A stretch of DNA of 64,000 nucleotides from the NCBI RefSeq assembly GCF_000208745.1, contig NC_030857.1, forward strand, positions 8,071,848 to 8,135,847. The letters are read 5' to 3'. Source of the DNA: Theobroma cacao (lineage: Eukaryota; Streptophyta; Magnoliopsida; Malvales; Malvaceae). Below are positions 1 to 12,200 of this stretch, piece by piece. The position numbers were made by a program, and so were the translations under genes. Below the pieces are notes generated by a model. The model made no database searches. It was not told the DNA's origin and saw nothing but the letters and a program-made list of their open reading frames with translations. Each line of letters begins with the position of its first letter. Position 1 is the stretch's first letter.

Positions 1-379
1 CCTTAATATTTCTTTTATTTTCTTATTATATTCAAATAACCGTAATTTCGTTTTAAATGAAGATTTTAGACTTTTAAACTCATTTTGAATATGAATTATG
101 TGTTTTGTACTTGTATATTACGTTTTAGCCAGTTTCGAAATTTTTGAGAAAAAAATGACCAAAATACCCCTGTGTGACGAAAATTTTATTTTGATTGTTT
201 TTTATCTAAAATAGTATATATTCTCTAAAAACTCGATATTTAGCAATGATTGCTCACAAGAAAGGAAAGAAACTGATATGTAAGCCTTGTGGGGTTTCGA
301 TTGGCATTCTGGATAATGAGTGTCAATCGGAACGTCGCGGCGATTGTCATGGGCTTGAGGGAGGTTCCGGGTCATGACA
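1..379 (+). repeat. 3' end of an LTR (gypsy-type), cut by the window edge
   Basis: The last part of this block (about 300-379) resembles the reverse complement of the beginning of the LTR at 42312: both share an extended stretch running through the words gtcgcg, gattgtcatgggct and ccggg, and it stops in TGACA at 375-379. It is therefore the 3' end of a plus-strand LTR of a related family. No tRNA primer site follows, so it is a solo or 3' LTR rather than a 5' LTR. The rest lies outside the window. Confidence 0.6.
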
Positions 380-1835
380 CACAGTGACATTGAAAGGTAC
401 TTGAAAAGAACCTTGTTTCCAGTCTTGCAATTTCAAATACAAATTGTGAGTTGACTAAGGGAGAATGATGTTATATCAATATAAGAGAATAACACAAAGA
501 ATGGTCGAAGGTAATCTTGATGATGAAGTCGGATAATGAAAACCTTCTAATGTATTATGGAAATTGGAATTCGAAAATGCTTGAGGCATGCATGATTCGA
601 ATGAGCCCAAGTCTTAAGTAACTCATTAAAAATCAAAATGCAATAAGGATATAATCTATATGTTAGGAGAATGAAAGATAATTAAGAAATAATGATGACT
701 TTTAGGAAGTGTGGCATTGCATAAGATGCAATGATCAAGTAAGAGATAAATCTTTGAAGGATCAATGAAAGTATAAAGCATATACGAATACCGGATTGTA
801 ATTTAATGCAAATGACATTTAGCAAGTGAGATGTAATTAATGACATTGTGATGCAAGGATATATAGTATGATGAAACTCAAGCATATAATTGGAAATGAT
901 GTAAACGATGTGAAGTTATACATAGGCATAATGAGAATTATTATATCAAATCTTGGTTATGGAGGGGAACAAATAAAAGGAAATTTAGTCCAAAGGCACT
1001 TGAACACAAGGATCCCCTCACATAATAAGGAATGTTGACACTTAAATGTGCGTGTACATACGTATGTGTGGAATTGATGATGTGACCAACTAAGATGAAG
1101 AATTGTTCTTAGTGATTCAAGATTTGAACTCAATATATTTGCTGAGTTGTATGGATAATACAATGATAAGAAAACCCATCAAAAGTGGAACTATGTTGAT
1201 ATAAGAAATTTTGGAGAAATATCCAAGGAAATGATATCAAGGGAATGTAATCTATAGCGTGCTTAAGGCATGCAAGATAGACCAATATGATTAAGAAGAT
1301 TTAAGTTGCATACATATAGGATAAACATGAAGTATGAGGGAATGGTTGAAAGATTCAACTCCCCATAATGTTGGAAATATATATAGGAATGACTAAGGTG
1401 TGTTTATGATGCCATAAGTTATGTATTAGAATATGGGGGTAAGATGAAGAAATGAATGTCAAGAAGTTTGACAAGGAATGAAGTAATAAGATGGTGATTG
1501 GGTATATATAAGTAAGTATAGTATGTGATCGAAATAGGTAGTATTTGATCGAAATAGGTATGATTGAGATGGAGTTATGGTTCAAATTTAATGATAGTGA
1601 TAAAAGCATACTCGGTGTCTTAATATAAGAGATAATGATTGTGAAGGGTATGGCTGATCTGATTCTAAAAGATGATAATAGACATAAGTGAAGTATTCTA
1701 GTCAAATTGGAGGTGAACAAGGTGAATAAATCAAAATTCTCTATAAAGGGAGGAATCGAATAAGATCATAGAGTGAAGTTGATAACCCGACATCGATGTG
1801 AATTCGAGGACAAATTCTATTAAAGTGGGGAAGAC
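380..1835 (+). other. Non-coding internal remnant of an LTR retroelement, ending in a polypurine tract
   Basis: No reading frame here resembles a protein. The last bases before 1836 read like the classic end of a plant Ty3/gypsy internal region: attcgaggacaaattc, then the purine-rich aaagtggggaaga just before the LTR. The 5' part of that element is not recognisable. A short direct repeat (tgatcgaaataggtagtat-like) sits at about 1526-1560. The join with the block ending at 379 has no visible target duplication. Confidence 0.45.
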
Positions 1836-4510
1836 TGTAATACCCCGTACTTTGTATGGTGGCTAATAAAGCTTATCGGATGCCAATTGAGGTTAATTAG
1901 AATGCTTAAAAGTGATGAAAGGTGAAAGGAATAGTTTGGAGAAAAATATTTCACACGCGAAGAAATAACAAGTAAATAATAATATTTTTATTAAGGATGA
2001 ATTAGTGAGATAAAAAGTGATTCGGAAGTGAATCGGGATATAATAAGGTGTTTTGGGTGCCAAGGAGAAAAGTGGGAAATTTTGAAATAAAATAATATTT
2101 AAATATTAATATTTTATTCAGTATCAAAATTTTTCATGAAGAAGGAGTATATGGTCAATCTAAGCAAGGGAGAAGACGAACGAGAAATTTTCAGAGAAAA
2201 ATGACATTAATGAGGCCCGCGTGTCTTTATTAAATAAGGCTAGCGTGGGTAAGTAAATATTTAAATATTATGGTGATACCGCATTGAACTATAAACTTGA
2301 TATTTTATTGATACAATTGTTAATGAAGAAAAAATGGAAAGAAATTGGAATTAAAAGATTGTGGGAGGATACAATTAAAAATGGTGAAAACCTTGAAGGG
2401 TAAAATGGTAATTTTGCCATTAGTATGGACAAAGCTTCTAAAGGAAGCTTTGACTCTTCATCCTTATCCCATGGTCGATTCTTATCTCCACCCAAAAGAT
2501 ATTTTCTTCTTCACCTTCAAGCCCCCACGCCATTTTCATGGTTCCACACCATTTTCTCCTTACCACCATGCATTTGAAAAGAAAAATAGAAAAAATCGGC
2601 TAAAGAAAGAAATGAGAGAAAAGTAGAAGGCTTGGGTAGTGAGCGATTCAAGAGTAATTGAAGAAATATCAAGTGAGTCTCGAGATTCAAAAAACATAAG
2701 GTAAGGATTTTTGTGTTTTAAGCTCACGGTTGGTTAAATCTTTAGAGAAATAATGTGTGAATCATTTTATGACAGCTATGGTGTCCATGGGTGTGAGGAA
2801 ATCATGAATTTTGTTGGGTGAAATCCAACCTAAAATTAAGTGGTAAGCTTAATGCTACAATTTGAAGCCTATGATTGGTTTAATATTATGAGAATGATTG
2901 TGTGCAATATGTAGTGTTATTATGATGTCATGGGTATGGTTGGAAGGCAATTATATCAATTGAAAGTTTGGAAAAAAAATTAATTGTGTGGATATGTGTT
3001 GTTAGAAAAGGCTTAAAAGGTTATGGATGTTGGTGCGCATGAATGAATATTGATGTTATACTTGGTGGCAACATGTAAATGAGAATGGTGGTACATGTAG
3101 ACTTAAAAAATGTTTGATGGAAGTAAATTTATAATGTCTGTCATATGCTAGGTTATTGTGGTGGAAATGATGGTTGAACTTGATAAATATCCTTAGAAAA
3201 GATTAATATATGTGCTAGAGTCATAAAGAAGTTACCAATATCTATAATCTAAAGAATCACGCAAGTAAAGGATAAAGACAACTTTGGTAAAAATGTGTCA
3301 AGATATAAGTTGGTTAAATAAGAATTCATGATTAAAGGAAAAAGAGAAGTAGAAATGATGTACACTAAAGATATTAAAATTGGATTGTTGCTAAGAAGTG
3401 CAAAAGTAAAGATAGTGTACTGTGGTGGCGTGCCAGAGGAAATAACGAGCGACCGACAAGTAGAAATAGTTAGATATGCCTCCGAATTAATAGCGATGTA
3501 ATATCCCGTTATCATAAGGTGAGTGAACATATAAATTGTTTTGGGAAATGCATATGTGCTTGAATGAATCATTTGAAAATCTTATTTGTTTTTACTTTAA
3601 ATTATACCTAGGGAACAAGCCTTGATGAAATGTTCTTATATTGTGAAAGGTGCAATGTGATTAGTTCATGTGTTTTCCCATTATGGTGATATGTATGTTA
3701 TGCATTGAATGATACTATTGTGTGATAATTATGACCTAGCTATATGCGGTGTAGGAGTGCACATGAGCTGATGATGACTCAGATATGTGCAGTGTGGGAG
3801 TGCACATGAGCGAGGGAGAGTTGGGGTGATGTCGGTGGTCGTATGTATGTCTATATATGTTATATATAGAGAGGTTATGGAAATTATATTATGGTTGCAT
3901 TAATTAATGAATGTTAAAATTTAAGAAATGCTTTCCAATTGATTTTCACTACAGCAAAATGGATTTTCGTTGTGACAAGAAATTAAGTTAAATTGCATTG
4001 TTTTCAACATAAGTGCATTAGGTTTTCTAAAACTTCCCGTATTGATGCTTGTTCCCTTCTTACGTTCACTTACTAGATTTATACTCACTCTTTTAAACTT
4101 CATGATTTTCAGATTTGGAGGTAGTTGGGGCCTAAGTTGAAGAGTCCATCTGTATTCGCCAATTGGTAGGTACCATGGCCTCCACTAACAATACACACGC
4201 CGAGAGTCGCGCCACTGATAGCCAAGGTCTCTTGTATGTGTATATAGTTACTTAAATGTAAAGTATGAGATTACTGTGCACTGTGTATGTTGATTGATTA
4301 ACCATGTCGTTTAGGGTTGACGAATGATACCCTATTTTGAGAACGTTATATATATATCTATATACTTGGTTCTCACGGTTTAATTTCGAATCAACATTCA
4401 TTGAAAATTACGAGTATTAGATCTTAATGAAAGAGAGGCTTGCTTAGGCCTAGTGGGCTACGCCTATTGGGCCATTGCGCTGGTCATAGCCCGGGAATTA
4501 GGCTGTGACA
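1836..4510 (+). repeat. 3' LTR of a gypsy-type element
   Basis: The block starts TGTAATACCCCG directly after a polypurine tract and ends in GGCTGTGACA, giving TG...CA ends and a 2.7 kb length usual for long-LTR chromoviruses. It has no convincing gene. Near 3740-3830 a motif containing gtgcagtgtgggagtgcacatgag occurs twice in tandem. The sequence differs from the LTRs at 42312 and 49643, so this is another family. Confidence 0.6.
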
Positions 4511-4675
4511 ACATATGTAGTGAAAACTTTAAAATTTTTCGCTCAGGCAAGATCATCTTTGATTAATTTAATGTAAAAATCTCTAACTAGAGGACTAAGA
4601 TTTCTTTTACTTAGTACCTTAGATATCAAAATCAAAGGGTAATTAATTACAAAACCGAAATCCTCTTTTGCATCA

Positions 4676-4823
4676 AACTTCAGTTGTTGCAAACCATAAA
4701 AATATCTAAGTATTCAACCTCTAATGTTAATGGAAGACGGAACAACTCCAACTTCGGTTGTTGCAAACCACAAAACTATCTAATTGTTCAACCTCTAATC
4801 TTAATGGAAGAGGGAACAACTCC
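4676..4823. repeat. Two-copy tandem duplication, 74-bp unit
   Basis: Two adjacent units begin aacttc(a/g)gttgttgcaaacca at 4676 and 4750 and end ggaacaactcc. They differ at a few positions only. The surrounding 4511-5022 holds no gene I recognise. Confidence 0.8.
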
Positions 4824-5022
4824 AAAGGAAGAATGTACTGATTATGCTTGCAAGACTCATATAGGTATGATCATTTTATAGCTATCTAGTGCTAGCTATG
4901 ATGGAAGGCTCTAGGTTTTCTCTCTTCTCTACGGAGTGCCAATATAACCAATTAAGGAGGAAGAAAAGCCTTGTTTTCAATTCATAGGGCTTGGCAAAAA
5001 GGTGCAATGTCCAGGGTTTGAT

Positions 5023-5370
5023 CACAACAAGAAAATCGTTTTTTCCTGATGGAAAAAATTCCGTTGGAAATTAACGAAAATTTTCAACGGATTTTCAATG
5101 GATTTTCAACGAAAATTTAATAAAAATGCCAACTAATTTTTTGATGAAAATTTTCCAACGGAAAAATTTTGTTGGAAATTTGTTGAAAAATTTTTTTGTG
5201 ATAAAAAAAAAATTCAGGCACCACATTTTCTAACAGAATTTCCAACCGATTTCCATTGGAATTTTCCAACAGAAAATTTTTCATTGGAAATTCGTTTGAA
5301 AGTTGAAGGACTCAAAAAATTTGAAGCCTGGTAGAGTTTCCAATGAAATTTTTCGTTGGTAATAGTATTA
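5023..5370. mobile_element. CACTA-like (En/Spm) terminal and subterminal sequence, degenerate
   Basis: At 5023 the sequence cacaacaagaaaatcg resembles the plant CACTA terminus CACTACAAGAAAA. It is followed by about 330 bp of short words in both orientations (ttccgttggaaatt, ttttccaacggaaa, tttcaacggattttc), the dense subterminal repeats typical of this superfamily. I do not see the opposite end or a transposase. It is probably an old non-autonomous or truncated copy. Confidence 0.5.
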
Positions 5371-5908
5371 TTTTAATTTTTTATTACAATATTTTATACT
5401 TTTTATAAATTTTATTAATCTTTTATAAAAATTAGGTATTAGTAAAAGCAAATACATACATATTGAAGTCTATAATATTTAAAAGTTTAAGTATGGTTTC
5501 CTTTGATTAATTTTATACATTTTTTAAAACTTTATTGAATCATACATTATAAATTAATTTTATAACATTAAAAAATTTATTAAAAGAACAAATAAATTTG
5601 TTAATTTTATAAAAATACATGATAAGATATATTAATCGATTAAATAAAAAATAATAACACTTTATGTACGTTTTAATTGTAATTAGTTAATATATATAAA
5701 TTAAGAAGATAGATTTATAATAAAATTATTAATATAATATATTTAAAATATATTAATTTATTATATCTATGTATACAAATTAGAATCATAGCTATAGAAT
5801 ATATATATATATATATAATATAGTTATATATATATATTATAATATATATNNNNNNNNNNNNNNNNNNNNNNNNNNNNNNNNNNNNNNNNNNNNNNNNNNN
5901 NNNNNNNN

Positions 5909-5961
<53 letters not shown>

Positions 5962-7960
5962 TGCATTATTCACAAAAAAAAATATAACCTATTGTATTAA
6001 TATGAAACTACAAGTTATGTTCTTTAATTGATATAACTTTATAAGTTAATATATATATATAATATGTATATGAGAAATTAAAATATCCTACATACATATA
6101 TTAATATGTTTTATATGTAAGCTTATTGTAAATTTTATTTATATGATTACAGTTATTAATTTTATTAGTTATTATCATACTTTTTATAAAAATATATTGA
6201 TAATTAATTATACAAATTTTGTAATATATATCAAAGTATAACATATAATTTGTGTCATTAATATATATATAATAAATTTAATAATATAACATTATGTTTT
6301 ATATTGAGTAATATAAAAAAATTAATTTAGTAATAAAATTTAAAATATTTAAATTTGTGTTAGGATAAAGACTTGAGTAATTCAAACATATATCTCAAAC
6401 TCCTTCCCTAAGTAACCCATACTAATAGAAAGGAAACCCCAAAGATTTGCATTGTAATTGTAAATGTCTTCTTGGCATTTATAGCAAATTTGGAAGGTAT
6501 TCTATTGGCTAATTATCTCTAGGTTTACGTTTATGTATGGGATTTGTGTTCTTGGGGCTTCATGTATAAAGGCGCCATTTTTGCTCAAGCTATGCAAAGA
6601 ACAATTCAAAGGATCCACACTCTCCTGGAAAGTCCATGCCTTAAAAGCTTCTCTCTTATAGTATCCAAAAACGTATTTTTTTAATGTATTAATTTATTCT
6701 TTTACCCAGATTTGTGTTCTTGAGTACTTTTTTCTTTCTTTCTTTTTTTGGTGTAGAATTTTGGGCATGCTTAATTTAATTCTGTTTGTTTTACATCCTA
6801 GACTATTTGTTCATGAGGAGTACATGAGCTCCACCTGGGACATAATTGCTGAGAGAGTGGGCTTTATGTTGGTCTTTGGAGATCTAGTGTGGATTCCTTT
6901 CACATTTAGCATCCACGGTTGGTAGCTTTTGAATAACAAAGTGTAGCTAACAGCAGCTGCTGTAATATCAAATTGCTTTGTTTTTCTAATCGGTTATCTT
7001 GTATTTAAAGGAGCCAACAAGTTCAAAATGAATCTCGAAGCACTTATATAGTGTAAACTTCCAAAGGTTATTAGGGAAAGGCGATTTGCTTGTGGTTATT
7101 AGGGAATTGCATGACACTTTAATTACTTTGGGGATTTGTTGCTGCATTGTCTTTCAGTTTACCTTGTGGAATAAGTTCTCCATTCCATACTTCTACCCTA
7201 TTTATCTTTCATGCTGTTGGTATGGAGAGAAAGGAGAGATGAAGCCCGCTGTGCAGAGAAGAACAAAGAAAGAAAACCCATGATTTTCCCTACTTTCAAT
7301 TCCAAATTCAAAACTAGTTGATTCTCCTTTTTCAACTAAAGTTTTTTTTCTTTCTCGCTTAGACATTTTTTTAAAGTTCTTAATCGTATTTTTGTTAATC
7401 TCGTTTAATTTTTAATTTAGGGTTAGGATGCTTTTTATAATTTCTTTGTTAAACTCATGTGGAGAGTTAACATTTTTTTACCAGGTAAACGTTTTGCCAT
7501 GCCAGCATTATGGCACATCATCTCTATTAATGTCATGTCAACTTGATCAAAATGTCACGTCTCAATTCACACAAATTATTATATAAGGACTAAATCTATA
7601 CGTTTTGCGTAATAAAAGGACTAATTACATAATTTAAACTAAAATATAAACATTGGACAATTTGTGAGGGTTGGGACAGAAAATGTGGATAGAGGATTTG
7701 GAATCCAAAAGAATATATATAAACCATGTTCATTAGATGAATCAAGTGTACTCGGCATTGTCCTAGCATTCATACATCTAGCATTTCATGCAAACTTTGC
7801 ACTCAAGCAATTGAAATTTGAATCAAAATAGCATTCAAATGGCTATGGTAGGAATTTTTTGGTCCTTTTAAGAATATTCTTACGCAAAAACCAAATTTTA
7901 CTAATTTGCATTTCAAATATTGAATGTTTTCAATTTAGTCATAATGTTCAAAAAACTTTT
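5371..7960. other. AT-rich non-coding sequence
   Basis: No gene can be supported here. The block includes an (AT)n microsatellite with an assembly gap, long A/T homopolymers, and around 7440-7660 sequence of the kind scattered through plant intergenic DNA. A TATA-like atatataaacc near 7716 is followed by an ATG at 7839, but the frame closes after a few codons and no downstream exon is recognisable. Confidence 0.6.
5798..5956. repeat. (AT)n microsatellite with a 59-base N gap
   Basis: Almost pure AT dinucleotides flank an N run at 5850-5908. The true length of this tract is unknown. Confidence 0.95.
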
Positions 7961-8445
7961 GAACTATTTAAAAAAATTTAAATAAGTCTTTATTCTTTTA
8001 TTGCTTTTAAACAAACCCCGATACTTTTATTTGAAGTCAAATAAGCCCTTATGATTAATGATTGATTAATTGTCATTAACAAAAATGTCACTTGTCATTT
8101 TATATCTACATGACGTTTTATATTCACATGGTACTGATATGGTATTAATATACAGTGTGAAAAATATTACATGATTATATTATCGTGTCAAATTAGCATG
8201 TCACGTCATCATCAATTATGATCAATCCACATGTCATATCATTATTAATTATGATATGTTAATATGTCATGTCAACGTCACGTGATATAAAATGATAAAT
8301 GATATTTTAATTAAATAAATAATTAATTATAAAATACTTATTTAACTCAAAATAAAAATATAAAAACTTATTTAACTCAAAATGAAAGTACATAAATCTG
8401 AACGTAAGAAAAATATAAAAATTTATTTGAATTTTCCTGAATGAT
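7961..8445. repeat. Fold-back (long inverted repeat) element, MITE-like
   Basis: The left side (from gaactatttaaaaaaattt) aligns with the reverse complement of the right side (ending gaattttcctgaatg). Both carry aaataagt and gtcattttatat words, and the midpoint is near 8190. Arms are about 200 bp and diverged. No coding capacity is visible. The boundaries are approximate and no target duplication was found. Confidence 0.45.
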
Positions 8446-9285
8446 TTAGAGACATAATACTGATGCTATTAGCAGGACAATTGTAAATTGTGTCAAATGT
8501 GCATGCCATCAACAATATATTTTTGAAAGCAAAAAAAAAAATAGAAAAGAGGGCAATTTAAGATGACAAAAGATTGGCTACTCAAGACGCAAACAAATAC
8601 AAGTATTTATTAATTAATTTTAAAATTCCAACTTCAATCTCTTCATCCTTTCTTTCAGGATGTGGAAGTTGGCCAGCGATTCAGTTTATGAACGAAGATA
8701 GATCATATTGCTGGATCATGCTAAAGCTTTTCCACAAGTTTTGGCCACTTAGATTACTAGGAAGGAACGAACTCTGAGCGAAAAACAAGGAGTACTTGTT
8801 AATTCAGTTGTGCAGCTACACCACTTAGAGAGAGAATAAGACGCGGAAAACAAAGAGTTTTACATGCTAGAGTTGAATAATTATATGAAAGTAATAATTT
8901 TACAAAATGATTAAAAGTAATTTTGTCTACTAAATTCTTTTGGCTATTCGAGCTCTGGTGAAATAGTCGGTAATAACCATTTCCCAGTTTCTCCAAAAAT
9001 AGTCATTCCAGCACTTACAAATGAACCAAACAATGCCATTTATGTGAGAAGAAGGTACAGAGGATGAACATGCCCTTACTTGAAGAGGGGAAAAAGCCTT
9101 GTGTGGCATATATATAAACACAGCCCATATAACTGGATATAATAAAAGAGAATGAGCATCCGTTGTGCCATTAAAACAATTGTTGGAAGCTCAAAACTTT
9201 TTGCTAGTGACCACCAATATCATATGTCATCTGCTCTCAGTGACTCTGCAATGATCTCTTGGCAATTGAATCTCACAAGCTTCTG

Positions 9286-12200
9286 CTACTTGGACTTTCC
9301 TCTTTTACCACTCCTACCAGATTTTTTACCTTTGTTCTTGTTGCCTTTGCCCTTCATTAATGATATCTTACTTGCCTTTTTCTGCCTTTCCTTTCGCACC
9401 TGTTCAAGATCTTTAATTTCTGAACGCACATGAGCATTAGGCACAGAGTGCTGTGATTTCTTGTTCCCTCTAAACTTTCTAGCATTACCTCCTAATCGAT
9501 AGTCTCCTGCATGATATTGTTCGCCCGAATAAATAATAGATTCATTCTATCATCACAAGACTAGCAGCATCATAAACAAGTATCACAGTTGCAGACAACA
9601 CAAAGAGGGATGGCTAACTGCCATTACAGGCAACATTCAATTTTGAGAAATGGAAACGGATAAATGTAATGACAGATTTGGCACTATTATCATTCCATAG
9701 AAAGTACAATGTTACTTGTTCAACCATCCAACTGTTTGTAAAAGCACTGTGCATGTTTATTTTTCTACCTACAGTGCAAATTTGATAACTGAGAAAGTCC
9801 CATATTAACAGCTAGTATCATGTTGGGAGAATGATGTAATAGTCCAGTTAAGCAGCTAAAAAAAGAAAACTTGGATAAGGTGCCACAAACATTATGGCCA
9901 ATGCAGAAACAATTTAAAAATGAGCAGAAGCTGAATTAGTTTGCAAAGAGCAGATAGAAAGATTTAAGCACGTGGCTAAAAACCGAAGAGATGTAGAACC
10001 AGAGAAAAAATCAAATCCACTATCAAGTGTATGTTGCATATGGCTACAAGGAACTAATCTGGGACATATAGTAGTAATAAATTGGAGCACATCAGTATCC
10101 AAGAAAAAGAACAGGGGAAAAAAAGGGGAATCAGGGCCCTACCTGCTGAGTTTGCTGTCTCAGCATTCTCTCCATTACTTGTTCCTTTGAGAGATACTTT
10201 TCTGTGAGATCGTTCTTTCCACTTCTTGTATATTCCTGTTTTCTGAGCTTTTACTTTTGCACCACTCTCCGTCTTAACCTGCAAACAACAGAAAGTAATG
10301 TGAGAGGTCCCAAACCACCAGGTTAGTTACTGAGCTAGTCCACCATCTTTGCATGAATCATTAAAAACCCTCATCAATAAACTACACCTTCATCCTGACA
10401 ATAATTATAGACAATCCCAATAAAGTTATCTCACAACTCTCAATGTTCTTTTGTGAAGGACGAGAAAGACCTGGCATAGATTCATTGGAAAGCTAGTTGA
10501 TAAGATCAGTTACAACTATAGGTCTAAGCCATCAAAGTAGCATTGTTTACTACCTGGAAGACCTTGCTTAACATATATGACACAATATCAATAGCATCAA
10601 GAATAACTTATTTATAATTGAAAGGTAGAAAAAAATTTGCTGCCACATGCACCAAAATGACCAATGGGTATAAAAGCAGTCAATAAAGTCATCAGAGACT
10701 GAAGCCAAAATGCCAGGGATGTATTTGAATGACAGAATGAGCATTGCCATATAGCTCAATATAGCAACAGAATTGTTCACTGGCTATGGTTGAGATGGCA
10801 TCCAACGTATCTTAAAGCAACAAGCTTGAAAGTTGAAACTAAAGGGAAGTGATCATCCAGAAAGACAGGCACAAATAGAATCAACAATAAAAATTACCTT
10901 CCCACTAGCTGTAACACGTTCACTGTTATTCAATTTGACATACTTTTTACTCCTCTGCACATAAAAGGTTCGTATGACTTGAATTAAAAACCAAAAAAAG
11001 TAGTTTATATAGCTTAAAAAAGATCAGTATTCAAATAGCTCCAAGCACCTTATCCCAATGAAATCTGGATTTTTGTTTCTGCAAACCTTCACCATCATCA
11101 GCAACAAGATCCAGGACAGCAGAATCCAACCTGCAAATACAAAAATTATTTTAGTATATGTGCAACCATTGCAGACAGGAGAATTAAGTCCCAAAGTACA
11201 TGCATAATGTTTCAAATTTAAACAGTAATTTTTTATTAATTTTTGTTTTCTCATACTGCGTAAGAGCATAGATGCACATCTTGATTAAAGCAGAATCTTC
11301 TTCCACTGCAACATATGCAAATGTAAATGTGATTACCAGATATAAAGTGAGACACAGAATGAGGTCAGATAAGACTCAAAAAGACATCAACTATACAAGG
11401 AATTTAGATGGCATGATAAACTTAATGACTTATAATGAAGCATTCTCTAGCATCAAAATACTTGCATCCATCCAATCTCTTCCAGGAAATTTAAATTTGT
11501 ACATCACCAACTCCTCACAAGGATAGGGGGAAGAACCAACATGCAAAATGAGCTAAGAAAATATCAGGATATGAACTTTACCTATTTGATCCAAACCCTT
11601 CATTACTTCTTACTGAAAGACCAGCCTCCATATGCTGAAAGTGATAGCAATATGCACACAAACTAGTAAGCAGATTTCACACGTTAAACAAAACTCAAAG
11701 TTCACATTAGAAATACAACCAATAATAGTATATTATTGGCAATCTGAGACCACAATTGAAAAGAATTTCTGTTGGAAGATATGAATGTAACGTACATGAT
11801 TTGTTGGCACAGAACTTATTAATACTCCTCATCCTTGAAGTTTGTTGCCTTTCTTTTAGAACCGCGAGCTTCTAACATATACAAAAGAGAATAAAAACTT
11901 TTTATCTCGAACGAAACAGAAAAGAGTAAATTCTCTGAGAAGACCTATCATTTATTAATTTATAAATATAATTGTTAGGATAAACACAGTTAGTCACATG
12001 TATTTTTGTTTGACTATTTGTCACTGACTTTTACTCATTGGTTAAGTGTTGGTTTCCTTTTACCCCACTTGAAAAGGAATCTCACATTTGGCCAACAAAC
12101 CTGGCTCATAAGATCATAGAATATTTCTTATGAGCTCAACCATTCCAATCATAAGACGTAGCTCCTGTTACCCTCTTCACCCTTCCACTACATATAAATA

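Noticed and set aside
1355..1720. 121-codon minus-strand frame rich in Ile, Ser and Leu
   Set aside because: AT-rich chance frame in a retroelement remnant; no domain.
2345..2626. 93-codon plus-strand frame inside the LTR at 1836-4510
   Set aside because: It matches no family I know and lies within a non-coding LTR.
7716..7870. TATA-like box followed by ATG, a possible small gene
   Set aside because: The frame closes within about ten codons and no downstream exon can be supported.
9152..9433. Open frame of 93 codons on the plus strand
   Set aside because: It is antisense to the last exon of the helicase tail; its Leu/Pro-rich wording is the shadow of Lys/Arg/Gly codons.
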